NCBI GenBank assembly: GCA_963697285.1
Contig: CAVONI010000015.1
Span: 10,897-74,896 of the forward strand
Source of the DNA: JAEUQQ01 sp963697285
GTDB lineage: Bacteria; Acidobacteriota; Vicinamibacteria; Vicinamibacterales; JAFNAJ01
DNA: 64,000 nt
Direction of reading: 5' to 3'
A model generated the notes under the pieces. The model made no database searches, was not told the DNA's origin, and worked only from the letters and a program-made list of their open reading frames with translations. Of the stretch, positions 8,529-17,634 are shown piece after piece. The position numbers and the translations under genes are program-made. Positions within the stretch are counted from its first letter, which is position 1; every line of letters begins with the position of its first letter.

Positions 8529-9644
8529 CTTCAGGTTGGCCTGCTCCCAGGCCCTCACCTTGCGTCGTGCCTCGTCGAACAGCCGTTCGTAGTTGCCCTT
8601 CCGGAACTTCTCACTCACCTCCGGAGTGAGCTTCGCGAACAACGGCGCGTAGAGGTCATAGACCTTCAGGTAGCTCGCCTTGCTGGGAGGCGCGACCTCG
8701 TCGGTGCCGAACAGGAAGCGGTCCGGGTACCGGTTGATCAGGTCGGCCGTCGCCTGCAGCGTCTCGGGCGTCGCCACGATGAACTTCGCGGTCTCGTCCC
8801 ACGACAGGTCGACGTAGAGGTTCGGCAGGCTGGCGAGCCCACGTTCCATGATGGCGAGCTGGTCCTTCACTGGCCGGACGACGCGGCCCAGACCCGCGTG
8901 CGCCCAGATGATCGTGGTGTTCGGATTGCGCTTGATCACGTCGCGCAACTGCGTCACCTGATACGGTTCCTGGTCGGGGCGCGGGAACGGCATGTCCACG
9001 TCGTTGTGCAGGATGACCAGCAGGCCCGCCTCCGCGCAGAACGCAAACACGCGGTCGAGCGCGGGGTTCAGCAGGCTCGCCGTCTCTCCGCTGATCTTCG
9101 AGGAGACGAACTCCTTGTGGATGGAGAACTCGCCGATCCCGGTGAACACGCCGGGGAAGGCCGTCAGCACGCGGCGGATGTGATCGGCCGCGTACATGTC
9201 AGCGGGGTTGAACCCGGTGATCATCGGATCGAGTCGCGCCTGCTGCTCCTTCGGCAGCGAGAGGTACTGCGTCGCGATGTAGGCGTCGGTGAACGAGTAG
9301 TAGTAGAGCGGCGCGTCGGTCTGCAGGTAGTACGTCGGCGCGAAGTCGCCCGTGTTGGCGTACGACCACTGCTGCTGGAGCGGGATGCCGAACACCGCGA
9401 CTCGCCCCACCGTGTCGCCCATCATCTGCACGAAGTCGCGGAGTTGGAGACCCTGCTGCACGTAGTTCGTGAGGTGGAAGTGCGAGTCGTTGACCACGTA
9501 CCCGGCCGTCGCCTCCTGGCGCGGGGCGGTGGCCGGCTGCGCGGCTGCAGGCGGGATCGAGACGACCGTCAGGGTGGCCATGGCGAGCGCGAGCATCACG
9601 GCGTGGTTCGACGAGCCACATGGGGCCTGGAGAGAACTGGTCAT
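8526..9644 (-). CDS. Secreted TIM-barrel amidohydrolase (amidohydrolase 2 family)
   Basis: A 372-residue protein with a signal peptide (cut near PAAAQP) and an amidohydrolase-2 barrel. Metal-binding or catalytic blocks are visible: DSHFHLTNY (HxH), VILHNDVDMPF, IIWAHAGLG and FLFGTDEV with the Asp of the last strand. Members hydrolyse or decarboxylate aromatic and amide substrates; the exact reaction is unknown. GAGGAG lies 8 bases before the ATG. It is flanked on both sides by porin genes of the same strand, so it probably processes whatever those porins admit. Confidence 0.82.
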   Translation of the reverse strand: MTSSLQAPCGSSNHAVMLALAMATLTVVSIPPAAAQPATAPRQEATAGYVVNDSHFHLTNYVQQGLQLRDFVQMMGDTVGRVAVFGIPLQQQWSYANTGDFAPTYYLQTDAPLYYYSFTDAYIATQYLSLPKEQQARLDPMITGFNPADMYAADHIRRVLTAFPGVFTGIGEFSIHKEFVSSKISGETASLLNPALDRVFAFCAEAGLLVILHNDVDMPFPRPDQEPYQVTQLRDVIKRNPNTTIIWAHAGLGRVVRPVKDQLAIMERGLASLPNLYVDLSWDETAKFIVATPETLQATADLINRYPDRFLFGTDEVAPPSKASYLKVYDLYAPLFAKLTPEVSEKFRKGNYERLFDEARRKVRAWEQANLK

Positions 9645-9670
9645 GACCCAAACTCCTCGGGGCGGTCGGA

Positions 9671-11215
9671 TCAGAAGAACAGCGAGAACGCGGTGGAGAA
9701 CGTGGTGCCCTCCTGCCCGCCGACGTAGTAGCCGAACGTGCTGCTCACCGGTGAGCGGTTCACGTCCATCAACTGCAGGTTGAGCCGGTAGTTGCGAGAC
9801 TTGAACGGGTAGTAGTTCGCGCCCGCGAGGTACTCGGAGCTGTTCCCGAAGCCGCTCCGCTTGTCACCGTAGATCTGCGACGTGGCGCCGTAGAGTTCGA
9901 CGACTTTCTGCACCGGGAAGAAGGCTGCCTGGACCTGGAACCCCTTGTCGTGGATGCTCGACATCGGGAGCACGCCGTCGGCCTGGAATCCGTCGAGCCA
10001 CCGGTTGTAGATCTCGGTCTGCAGGAAGATGCCGCGGAACTTCAGGCCTGCATCGAACGAGAGGATGCGGTAGTCCGTCCGGTTGACGGTGACACCGGGG
10101 GCGAGGGCACCGGTCTCGAACACGTTGACGCTGTCGGCCAGGCGGATGGTCGTGTTGTCGCTGCCGAAGCTCGCGTTCGTGAAGCGCTGCTCGGGGCTGC
10201 GCGTCGTCGAGATGCCGAAGCGCGTCGCGACCTTCTCGTGGTGCTCCCAGTCGCCATAGGCGCCACGCGGGCCGAACTCCTTCGTCGTCGGCATCCACCA
10301 CACGGACGCCCCGGTCGTGTAGCTGCGATCGAGTTGCGTCGCCCTGACGCCGAGGGAGCTGTTGTTGTTCGTGAGCACGGCGGTGTACCAGAGCCCGGGG
10401 ACGACTTCTCCCGTCGCCCAGACGCCCGAGCCGAAGAACGGCCGGAAGAACTCGTCGGCCATCACGCGGTCGGGCGCGAGCCAGTAGGGATGCGACCCCA
10501 TCAGCGAGCGGGTGCCGGGGTTGCCGTTGAGACCCGCGTAGAGGCTGAAGCGCCGGTGGAACTGGTAGCCGACCACGCCGAAGATCGCGCGCTGGTCGGT
10601 CGTGTTCACGGTCCACAGGGTGATGGCGTAGATGAGCCGAGGCGTCGCCAGCCACCCCTTGAGGAACACCATGATCCGGTGGGAGTAGATGTCGTTGCGC
10701 CCCTTGTAGGTGCGCTCGTTCTCGAGGTGGTCGGTGAACGTCCCCTCGGCAGGCGTCTGGTTCATGTAGCGCGCCAGGGCGTACGCGCTGATCGCCAGCT
10801 CACCGGCCTTGCTCCGCCCGATGAGGAAGCCCTGCCCGGGGTCGAACTCACCCCACGTCTCGATGGGCGTGTACGGCTCCGCCTGTGGACCTGCACCAGG
10901 CGCCACCGTCCCTGACAGCGGTGCCGTCTGGAACTCACCGGCGCATCCGTCGGCCACCCAGACCCCGGTGTCGTCGTAGCCCCACGACTTGCCCAGCAGG
11001 CAGGCGGCCGCGCCTGTCGAGCGCACGAGCACGACGCCCCCCGACGTGTCGGCGTCACAGTGCGCGCGCGCCCCTGGCGCCGACGCACAGGTCACGAGCC
11101 CGGTCGGGGACGACGTGTCGGCGCCTGTCGTTGTGGGGGTCGCCGGCTGTGCCCACGCGGCTCCGGCGAGCGCGATCGATGCGACGAAACCGTACAGACT
11201 CGAGCGAAAACTCAC
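9671..11215 (-). CDS. Porin with an N-terminal DUF3011-like domain
   Basis: A 514-residue exported protein. After the signal peptide (cut near AWAQP) comes a 50-residue Cys-containing domain (VTCASAPG, HCDADT, CLLGKSWGYDD) that matches DUF3011, then a long barrel-type region with strand motifs such as YSHRIMVFLKGW and a C-terminal Phe. The barrel resembles phosphate-selective-type porins. A longer open frame exists, but the GTG at 11215 is chosen because AGGAG lies 7 bases upstream, a signal peptide begins there, and the sigma-54 promoter (11291-11306) would start RNA inside the longer frame. It is the first gene of the operon ending with glutaminase. Confidence 0.75.
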   Translation of the reverse strand: MSFRSSLYGFVASIALAGAAWAQPATPTTTGADTSSPTGLVTCASAPGARAHCDADTSGGVVLVRSTGAAACLLGKSWGYDDTGVWVADGCAGEFQTAPLSGTVAPGAGPQAEPYTPIETWGEFDPGQGFLIGRSKAGELAISAYALARYMNQTPAEGTFTDHLENERTYKGRNDIYSHRIMVFLKGWLATPRLIYAITLWTVNTTDQRAIFGVVGYQFHRRFSLYAGLNGNPGTRSLMGSHPYWLAPDRVMADEFFRPFFGSGVWATGEVVPGLWYTAVLTNNNSSLGVRATQLDRSYTTGASVWWMPTTKEFGPRGAYGDWEHHEKVATRFGISTTRSPEQRFTNASFGSDNTTIRLADSVNVFETGALAPGVTVNRTDYRILSFDAGLKFRGIFLQTEIYNRWLDGFQADGVLPMSSIHDKGFQVQAAFFPVQKVVELYGATSQIYGDKRSGFGNSSEYLAGANYYPFKSRNYRLNLQLMDVNRSPVSSTFGYYVGGQEGTTFSTAFSLFF

Positions 11216-11290
11216 GGGGATCTCCTGCGCCGATGCCGAGGGCCGCGAGTGGTCGCGCGGCAGCATTCTCGGTCGGACCCGGAAGAGCGT

Positions 11291-11306
11291 TGCAGACGAG
11301 GTGCCA
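11291..11306 (-). promoter_or_regulatory. Sigma-54 (-24/-12) promoter of the porin-glutaminase operon
   Basis: Read leftward, the site is TGGCACCTCGTCTGCA. The GG of the -24 box and the GC of the -12 box have the exact spacing of the consensus TGGCACG-N4-TTGCW, with a perfect TGGCAC. Transcription would start near 11279, giving a leader of about 65 bases before the GTG at 11215. A sigma-54 activator gene lies 0.8 kb away. Confidence 0.7.
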
Positions 11307-11374
11307 TGCGGGCCACGCGCCACAACACCATGTGTAAAGACGACTTGCGTGACATGCGGAACTCACGGTGCCAC

Positions 11375-11390
11375 GGCACGGCTCCGTGCC
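11375..11390. promoter_or_regulatory. Near-palindrome upstream of the sigma-54 promoter, possible activator site
   Basis: GGCACGGCTCCGTGCC has 7-base inverted arms around a 2-base centre and sits about 95 bases upstream of the predicted start point, the usual position for an enhancer-type activator site. The stretch 11307-11494 holds no gene. Which protein binds is inferred, not shown. Confidence 0.4.
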
Positions 11391-11494
11391 ATCGGAGCGC
11401 CTCCGAAATATCGGATACCCATCGCCTTGATACTTGCTGTGACGTCGCGGTCAACAGCAGTGCACGTCGGAGGCGACGGTCTTGCGACGTCGAG

Positions 11495-11839
11495 TCAGTC
11501 GAGGGGTTGGCCCCTGGCGCACTCCGCGTACTCGAGACCGCGCGGGCCTTCTGGCAAGAGGAACTCGATGGTGGGCGGCTCGCTCGACCGCTCGATGAGG
11601 GATGCGAGCCACGTGAAACGCTCGGACCGCAGCTCCTGCCTGAGCGCCTCCTCCTCGGCCCACTCCTCGACGAGGCAGATGCTCACGCCGCTTGTGACCT
11701 CTGCGGCGACCGAGCAGGTCTGGCAGCCGCGCTGCTGTCGTGCGCCGAGCATGATCTGGTGCAGCGCGCTCGTGATCGCGTGAGACTCGCCTTCCGGGAC
11801 CTTCCAGCGGACGGTCATCCTGACGATGGTCGAAGGCAT
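11495..11839 (-). CDS. Antibiotic-biosynthesis-monooxygenase (ABM)-like small protein
   Basis: A 114-residue protein of the dimeric ferredoxin-like ABM fold: an N-terminal strand (VRMTVRWKVP), a helix, then GCQTCSVAAEV and LVEEWAEEEAL, as in small quinol-type monooxygenases and related proteins. The ATG at 11839 has GGAG about 9 bases upstream. It is transcribed leftward, divergently from the sigma-54 activator that begins at 12034. Activity cannot be deduced; many members are of unknown function. Confidence 0.7.
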   Translation of the reverse strand: MPSTIVRMTVRWKVPEGESHAITSALHQIMLGARQQRGCQTCSVAAEVTSGVSICLVEEWAEEEALRQELRSERFTWLASLIERSSEPPTIEFLLPEGPRGLEYAECARGQPLD

Positions 11840-12033
11840 GGCATGTGCTCCACGGTCGCGGCCACAACGACGCCGACACCGGCTCGAGCCGGCCACTGCA
11901 CGCTGAATGCCAGTGCCACGCCGCCCTCGGTGGTTCCTGCAACCTCGGTCCAGCAACGATCTCCGGGGTTCAGCCCGGATTCGGAGAGCCACGGCCTGGC
12001 CGACCGGCTCCGGAGCCTCGGAGGTTCTCCGAC

Positions 12034-14010
12034 ATGTCGGACGTCGGTTCCCACGGTAGAACTCGGGTAAGATGCCCCGGGCCCGTGCCTCACGACGAAC
12101 TGCTCCGCCTCGCATTCGCGGCCTCGGCCACCGGTCTGCTCGTGGTCGATGCCGAGCGCCGCATCCGGATCGCCAACCCCGCGGCCGAGGCATTGCTCGG
12201 TTCCGGACCGCGAGAACTCGAAGGCGCCGACGCGGCTGCACTCATCCCCGATTTACCGTCTCCTGGTCCGGCCTGTCAGGCAGCGACGGTGGAGCAGGTG
12301 GGCTCGCTCAGGCGACTGGAGTTGCCGCGCCGGCATGGCGGCACGGTGTCGGTGGAAGTGGCCCTGTCGGTCGCCAGCCTTGGGGCCGAGAGCCTCCTCG
12401 TCGTGTCGATCTGCGCTGCCGCCGCCGACATCTCCTTCCATGTGCGCGCGCAGCGCAGCGCGGCATTCGAGCGCGTCATGGCCGACATCGCCGCGAGCTT
12501 CGTCAACGTCCCGGCCGATCAGGTGGACGCGCGGATCGTCGACGGCCTGCACCAGACCGCACGGGTGCTCGGCGCGGAACGGTGCGTGCTGTGGCAGCCA
12601 GCCGACGACACCGCATCCGGCGACTTCATCGCCACGCACTACTGGACCGACGACACGTGGCCGTTGACGGCGTCTCCGGCGAGCGTGACGGCGGCGCAGC
12701 ATTTCCCGTGGCTCTTTTCCGCCCTGCGGCAGGGCAAGATCATGTCGTTCGATTGCATCGACCAGATCCCGTCAGAGACCGACCGGGCGAGCTTCGCCCG
12801 CTTCGGGACACGGGCGCACTTGTCGGTGCCGCTCCTGGCCGAGGGACGGCGCGGACTCCTGGTCCTCGGTGCCAGCCGGGAGACGCACTGGGATCCGTAT
12901 GCCGTCGAGTGGCTCCCGTTCCTGGGGACGACCTTCTCCAACGCCATCGCGCTGCGGAAGTCTCGCCTGGCGCTCGACGCGGCACTCGTCGAACTGCAGC
13001 GCGTCCGAGACCGGCTGCAGGTCGAGAATGTCCAATTGCGAAACGAGGTGAAGGCGCTCAGGTTGCCCCGCCGGATCGTCACCGACAGCGCCGTGGCGCA
13101 GCAGGTGGTCGCGCAGGTGGAGCAGGTGGCCCCGATGCCCGTCACGGTGCTGTTGCTAGGAGAGACCGGCTCGGGAAAGGAGGTCTTCGCCGAGGCCATC
13201 CACGAGCTCAGCCCGCGTCGCCAGAAGCCCATGGTGCGGGTGAACTGCGCGGCGATCCCGAGCGCGCTGATCGAGAGCGAGTTGTTCGGACGGGAACGCG
13301 GCGCCTACACGGGCGCACTCGCCCGGCAGCTCGGGCGGTTCGAGGTCGCCGACGGCTCAACGATTTTCCTCGATGAAATCGGCGACCTGCCGCCCGATAC
13401 GCAGGTGAAGCTGCTGCGCGTCCTCGAGGAGCGCGTGGTCGAGCGGCTCGGCAACCCTCAGCCCATCAAGGTCAACGTGCGCGTCATCGCGGCCACGCAC
13501 ATCGACCTCGAGAAGGCGGTCGCGGCGGGGCGATTCCGCGAAGACCTCTACTACCGGCTGAACGTCTTTCCGGTCCGTATCCCACCGCTCAGGGAACGGT
13601 CGGAGGACATCCCGGCCCTCGTGTGGGCCTTCGTCAACGAGTTCAGCACGGCCTTCGGCAAGCACGTCGAGTCGATCTCGAAGGAGAGCCTCCAGGCGCT
13701 CCAGGCGTACTCGTGGCCCGGCAACGTGCGCGAACTGCGCAACGTGATCGAGCGTGCGCTCGTGATCGCGAACGGACCGCACCTGGTGATCGACCTGCCG
13801 AAGCCCAACCCTGTCTCGCGTCGTCGAAGCCTGAAACTCGTCGAAATCGAAGTGGATCACATCCTGGCGGTGCTCGAGTCGACCGGCTGGCGCATCCGCG
13901 GCGCCGGCGGCGCGGCAGAACTGCTCGGCATGAAGCCGACGACGCTCGAGAGCCGGATGGCCAGGCTGGGCATCGCACGACACGGGCGCACGTCGGGCGC
14001 TGCCTCGTAG
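12034..14010 (+). CDS. PAS-GAF-AAA+ sigma-54-dependent activator
   Basis: A 658-residue regulator. A PAS-like domain (about 15-110, RRIRIANPAAEALLG), a GAF domain (about 165-320) and a short coiled coil lead into the AAA+ domain with Walker A GETGSGKE, the sigma-54 contact loop as GAYTGA (usual form GAFTGA), Walker B IFLDEIGDL and RLNVFPVRIPPLRER. A Fis-type HTH closes it (AAELLGMKPTTLESRMARLGI). The start at 12034 has GGAGG 9 bases upstream; a GTG at 12085 is an alternative. It lies next to an operon with a clear sigma-54 promoter (11291-11306), its most likely target. The PAS/GAF input suggests small-molecule sensing. Confidence 0.88.
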   Translation: MSDVGSHGRTRVRCPGPVPHDELLRLAFAASATGLLVVDAERRIRIANPAAEALLGSGPRELEGADAAALIPDLPSPGPACQAATVEQVGSLRRLELPRRHGGTVSVEVALSVASLGAESLLVVSICAAAADISFHVRAQRSAAFERVMADIAASFVNVPADQVDARIVDGLHQTARVLGAERCVLWQPADDTASGDFIATHYWTDDTWPLTASPASVTAAQHFPWLFSALRQGKIMSFDCIDQIPSETDRASFARFGTRAHLSVPLLAEGRRGLLVLGASRETHWDPYAVEWLPFLGTTFSNAIALRKSRLALDAALVELQRVRDRLQVENVQLRNEVKALRLPRRIVTDSAVAQQVVAQVEQVAPMPVTVLLLGETGSGKEVFAEAIHELSPRRQKPMVRVNCAAIPSALIESELFGRERGAYTGALARQLGRFEVADGSTIFLDEIGDLPPDTQVKLLRVLEERVVERLGNPQPIKVNVRVIAATHIDLEKAVAAGRFREDLYYRLNVFPVRIPPLRERSEDIPALVWAFVNEFSTAFGKHVESISKESLQALQAYSWPGNVRELRNVIERALVIANGPHLVIDLPKPNPVSRRRSLKLVEIEVDHILAVLESTGWRIRGAGGAAELLGMKPTTLESRMARLGIARHGRTSGAAS

Positions 14011-14045
14011 CCGATGATCAGCCACTGTCAGCGAGCATTCGCGAC

Positions 14046-14981
14046 GTGAGCGCCGACGCCCTCATTGCCGTGGTCGTCCCGTTGATCGTGGTTGCCGCCA
14101 TGACGGCCGTTGGGCTGGAACTGCGGTTCCGCGACTTCACCCTCCTGGCGCGCACGCCTGGTCTCGTGTTGGCCGGGCTGTGCCTGCCGCCGCTCCTGCT
14201 CCCGTTCGTCGCCGTTGGGCTGATCGCGTTCTTCGCGCCCCCGCCTGCCGTGGCCGTGGGGCTGCTGTTGGTGGCGGCGTGCCCGGTCGGGGGGGTCTCC
14301 AGCACCTTCGCGTACCTGGCTGGTGCCTCCACCTCGCTGTCGGTCACGCTCACCGCGCTGTCGTGTCTGCTCGCCACCGTGTCGATTCCGATGCTCGACC
14401 TGGTCTACGGCAGCATCCTGCAGCAGTCACTCGGCTTGCAGGTGCCCCTGGGCCCGCTCCTGGCGCAGTTGGTCGCGGCGGTGGTGGCGCCGGTCACGGT
14501 GGGGATGGCCATTCGCAAGCGGTGGCCCGCGGTGGCGGAGCGGTACCGGGGCAGGATGCGGCAGCTGGCGTTCGCGGCATTGTTCCTGCTGCTGGTGCTG
14601 ACCGTGGCGGCAGACGTACCGGGGTTTCTGGCGATGCTACCGGCCTGTGTGCCAATCGCGGCCGCATTCGTGGTGGTGTCGTTCGCCATTGGCGCCGCCG
14701 CCGGTCAACTGGTGACCCGCGACCCGCGCGCGCGTGCCACCCTCGCCATCGAGTTCGCGACCCGCAATGTCGCCATTGCCACGACGATCGCGGTGGCCGT
14801 GCTCGGCCGCGTCGAGTACGCGACGTTCGCGACGGCGTACTTTCTGACCGAGGTGCCGGTGATGATGCTCGGCGTCGTGCTGATCCGACGGATCCTCGAC
14901 CCTCGCCGCACCACGGAGGGGACTGCCTCGCACCGCACGGAAGCGAGTCGTCGCGATCCAGCCAGCAACGTCCGCGTGTGA
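14046..14981 (+). CDS. Second bile acid:sodium symporter-family transporter
   Basis: A 311-residue protein with nine to ten hydrophobic segments. Family landmarks are ACPVGGVSSTFAYLAGA (sodium-site crossover region) and EFATRNVAIATTIA (second crossover helix, matching the ExxxRN motif of bile-acid and ACR3-like transporters). The GTG at 14046 starts it, 35 bases after the activator gene, so the two may be co-transcribed. The C-terminal 25 residues are hydrophilic and Arg-rich. Substrate unknown; organic anion uptake is the default expectation. Confidence 0.82.
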   Translation: MSADALIAVVVPLIVVAAMTAVGLELRFRDFTLLARTPGLVLAGLCLPPLLLPFVAVGLIAFFAPPPAVAVGLLLVAACPVGGVSSTFAYLAGASTSLSVTLTALSCLLATVSIPMLDLVYGSILQQSLGLQVPLGPLLAQLVAAVVAPVTVGMAIRKRWPAVAERYRGRMRQLAFAALFLLLVLTVAADVPGFLAMLPACVPIAAAFVVVSFAIGAAAGQLVTRDPRARATLAIEFATRNVAIATTIAVAVLGRVEYATFATAYFLTEVPVMMLGVVLIRRILDPRRTTEGTASHRTEASRRDPASNVRV

Positions 14982-15070
14982 CGTTTCCGCATATCGCCGC
15001 CGGCCCCTCCATCGGTATGATGCGTGGGCCGCGCTTCACGGCGGCCGATGCATTCCGGGAGAGGACCATC

Positions 15071-15772
15071 ATGTTCAGGGCTACAGCGTCGTTCGTCATC
15101 ATGCTGCTACTCGGCGCCACGCCGGCATTTGCACAGGCCGGCAAGGCGTTCGACGTGCACATCGGCGGCGGCTACACCTTCACCGGCGGTGAAGTGCGCA
15201 AGCACCTCGGCGACGGCTTCAACGTCAACGTCGGCTTCACCTTCAACGTCAGCGAGAAGGTCGGCCTGCAGGCCGAGTATGGCTACAACGATCTGGGCGA
15301 CAAGAGCATCAAGGTTCCGGTCAGCATCGCTCCGGGTGCCCCGGGAGGGGTGGACACGCCCTTCGACGCGAGCATGAAGATGCAGTACGGCAACGTCAAC
15401 GTCGTCTTCAAGCCCATGCCGGGCGGACGCGTGTCGCCTTACCTGATCGCCGGGCTGGGCTTGTACTACCGGCCAGTCAAGATCACGTCGCCGGGCGTGG
15501 GCTACGTGCCGGGCTACTGCGATCCCTGGTGGTACGTGTGCTATCCGGGCGGATGGATCCCGGTCGAGAACGTCGTCGGCGAGCGCAGTTCCACCGACTT
15601 CGGCATGGACGTGGGCGGTGGGATCAACATCGGCTCGAGCGACGGCGTGCGCTTCTACATCGAGGCCCGCTACCACTTCATCTGGGGACCCGAAGTGGCG
15701 ACGTCGTTCAGCACCACCACGAGGAAGGCCAACGGGCAGTTCCTGCCGATCACGCTCGGCGTGCGTTTCTGA
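15071..15772 (+). CDS. OmpA-type outer-membrane beta-barrel protein
   Basis: A 233-residue protein with a signal peptide (cut near AFAQA) and an eight-strand-type barrel: FDVHIGGGYTF, FNVNVGFTF, GLQAEYGYND, VSPYLIAGLGLYY and a final strand ending in Phe (LGVRF). A loop near residue 150 is unusual in carrying paired Cys and many aromatic residues (CDPWWYVCYPGGW), perhaps a disulfide-closed extracellular loop. GGGAGAGGACC precedes the ATG. Structural or porin role; no substrate can be inferred. Confidence 0.8.
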   Translation: MFRATASFVIMLLLGATPAFAQAGKAFDVHIGGGYTFTGGEVRKHLGDGFNVNVGFTFNVSEKVGLQAEYGYNDLGDKSIKVPVSIAPGAPGGVDTPFDASMKMQYGNVNVVFKPMPGGRVSPYLIAGLGLYYRPVKITSPGVGYVPGYCDPWWYVCYPGGWIPVENVVGERSSTDFGMDVGGGINIGSSDGVRFYIEARYHFIWGPEVATSFSTTTRKANGQFLPITLGVRF

Positions 15773-15921
15773 CCGGCAGTATGGATGTACGACATCGGCC
15801 GCCGGAGGACCTCATCCGCCGGCGGCCTGCTTCCGCATGTGGGAACCTGCCAGGGCGCGCTCGTGTCCGGGCCTGAACGGTCGCCCCGCGACCCGACACA
15901 GACAGTGAAAGACACGCGGCC

Positions 15922-17557
15922 ATGACGACACCGAACGCATCGCTGACGACCCGCGCGGCGTGGAAGGCGCTCGCACGCCACCACGCACAGGTCGCGAACA
16001 TCCACCTCCGCACGCTCTTTGCCGACGATCCAGCGCGCGGCGAACGTCTGACGGCAGAAGCCGCTGGCGTGTACCTCGATTACTCGAAGAACCGCGTCAC
16101 CGACGACACGCTGCGACTCCTCGTGCAACTGGCGGGGGAATGCCACCTGCGCCAGCGGATCGACGCCATGTTCGCGGGCGACCGGATCAACATCACCGAA
16201 GACCGCGCGGTCCTGCACGTCGCCCTCCGGGCCCCCCGGACGGCGTCGATCTTCGTCGATGGCAAGAACGTGGTGCCGCAGGTGCACGACGTGCTCGACA
16301 GGATGGCCAGACTTCTGCGACCGCGTCCGGAGCGGCGAATGGAGGGGCCACACCGGCAAACGCATCCGCAACGTGGTCAACATCGGCATCGGCGGCTCCG
16401 ACCTCGGGCCGGTGATGGCCTACGAGGCGCTCAGGTCGTACAGCGACCGGACGCTGACATTCCGGTTCGTGTCGAACATCGACGGCACCGACTTCGTGGA
16501 AGCCACTCACGATCTCGACCCTGCCGAGACGCTGTTCATCGTGTCGTCGAAGACGTTCACGACGCTCGAGACGATGACCAACGCGCAGACCGCACGCGAC
16601 TGGTCGCTCGCGGCCTTCGGCAACGATGCGAAGGCCGTGGCACGGCACTTCGTCGCGGTCTCGACCAACGCCGAGAAGGTGACGGCCTTCGGCATCGACC
16701 CGGCGAACATGTTCGGCTTCTGGGACTGGGTCGGCGGCCGGTATTCGATGGACTCCGCCATCGGCCTCTCGACGATGCTGGCGATCGGCCCTGACAACTT
16801 CAGGGCGATGCTCCACGGCTTTCACCAGATGGACGAGCACTTCCGGACGGCCCCGTTCGAGAAGAACCTGCCGGTGCTGATGGGACTCCTGGGGCTGTGG
16901 TACACCAACTTCTTCGGTGCCCAGACCGTCGCCGTGCTGCCCTACGAGCAGTACCTGAAGCGATTCCCGGCCTACCTGCAGCAGTTGACGATGGAGAGCA
17001 ACGGCAAGCACGTGACCATCGAGGGCGCGGAGGTCGACTACGCGACCGGTCCCGTGTACTGGGGCGAGCCGGGGACCAACGGCCAGCATTCCTTCTATCA
17101 GCTGATCCATCAGGGCACGACGCTCATCCCGTGTGACTTCATCGCGTGCATCGAGGCGATCCATCCGCTCGGACGCCACCACGACATCCTGCTGGCCAAT
17201 GCCCTTGCGCAGTCCGAGGCGCTCGCCTTCGGCAAGACGCCCGACGAGGTGAAGGCCGAGGGGACGCCCGACTGGCTCGTCGCGCATCGCGTGTTCGAGG
17301 GCAACCGTCCGTCGAACACGCTCCTGGTGCAGCGGCTCACGCCCGAGGCGCTCGGCACGCTCGTGGCCTTGTACGAGCACGCGGTCTTCACGCAGGGCGT
17401 GATCTGGAACATCGACTCGTTCGACCAGTGGGGCGTGGAGCTGGGCAAGGTGCTGGCCCAGCGCATCATCCCCGAACTGGAGAGCACGACGGAGCCCACG
17501 CTCACGCACGACAGTTCGACGAATCGCCTGATTCGCCGTTGTCGCAGCCTCACGTAG
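15922..17557 (+). CDS. pgi: Glucose-6-phosphate isomerase, frame broken by one extra base
   Basis: About 544 residues, the size of a normal Pgi, in two frames. The first frame gives the N-terminal domain; the second has IGIGGSDLGP, the signature FGFWDWVGGRYS and the C-terminal block LVALYEHAVFTQG. The shift is at 16309, where removing an A from GGCCAGACTT restores MADFCDRVRSGEWRG. The enzyme interconverts glucose 6-phosphate and fructose 6-phosphate in the cytoplasm. The gnd gene follows 77 bases downstream, so the pair links glycolysis to the pentose phosphate route. Confidence 0.93.
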
Positions 17558-17634
17558 CGATCGCACCCCCAACACAGCCTGCGTTCTGGCAGGCAGCCAT
17601 TGCAGGGGCCACGGTTCCGGAGAGGGACACAGTC

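Noticed and set aside
14046..14981. Recent duplication of the BASS transporter at 2370-3236
   Set aside because: The two proteins share family motifs only and differ through most of their length.
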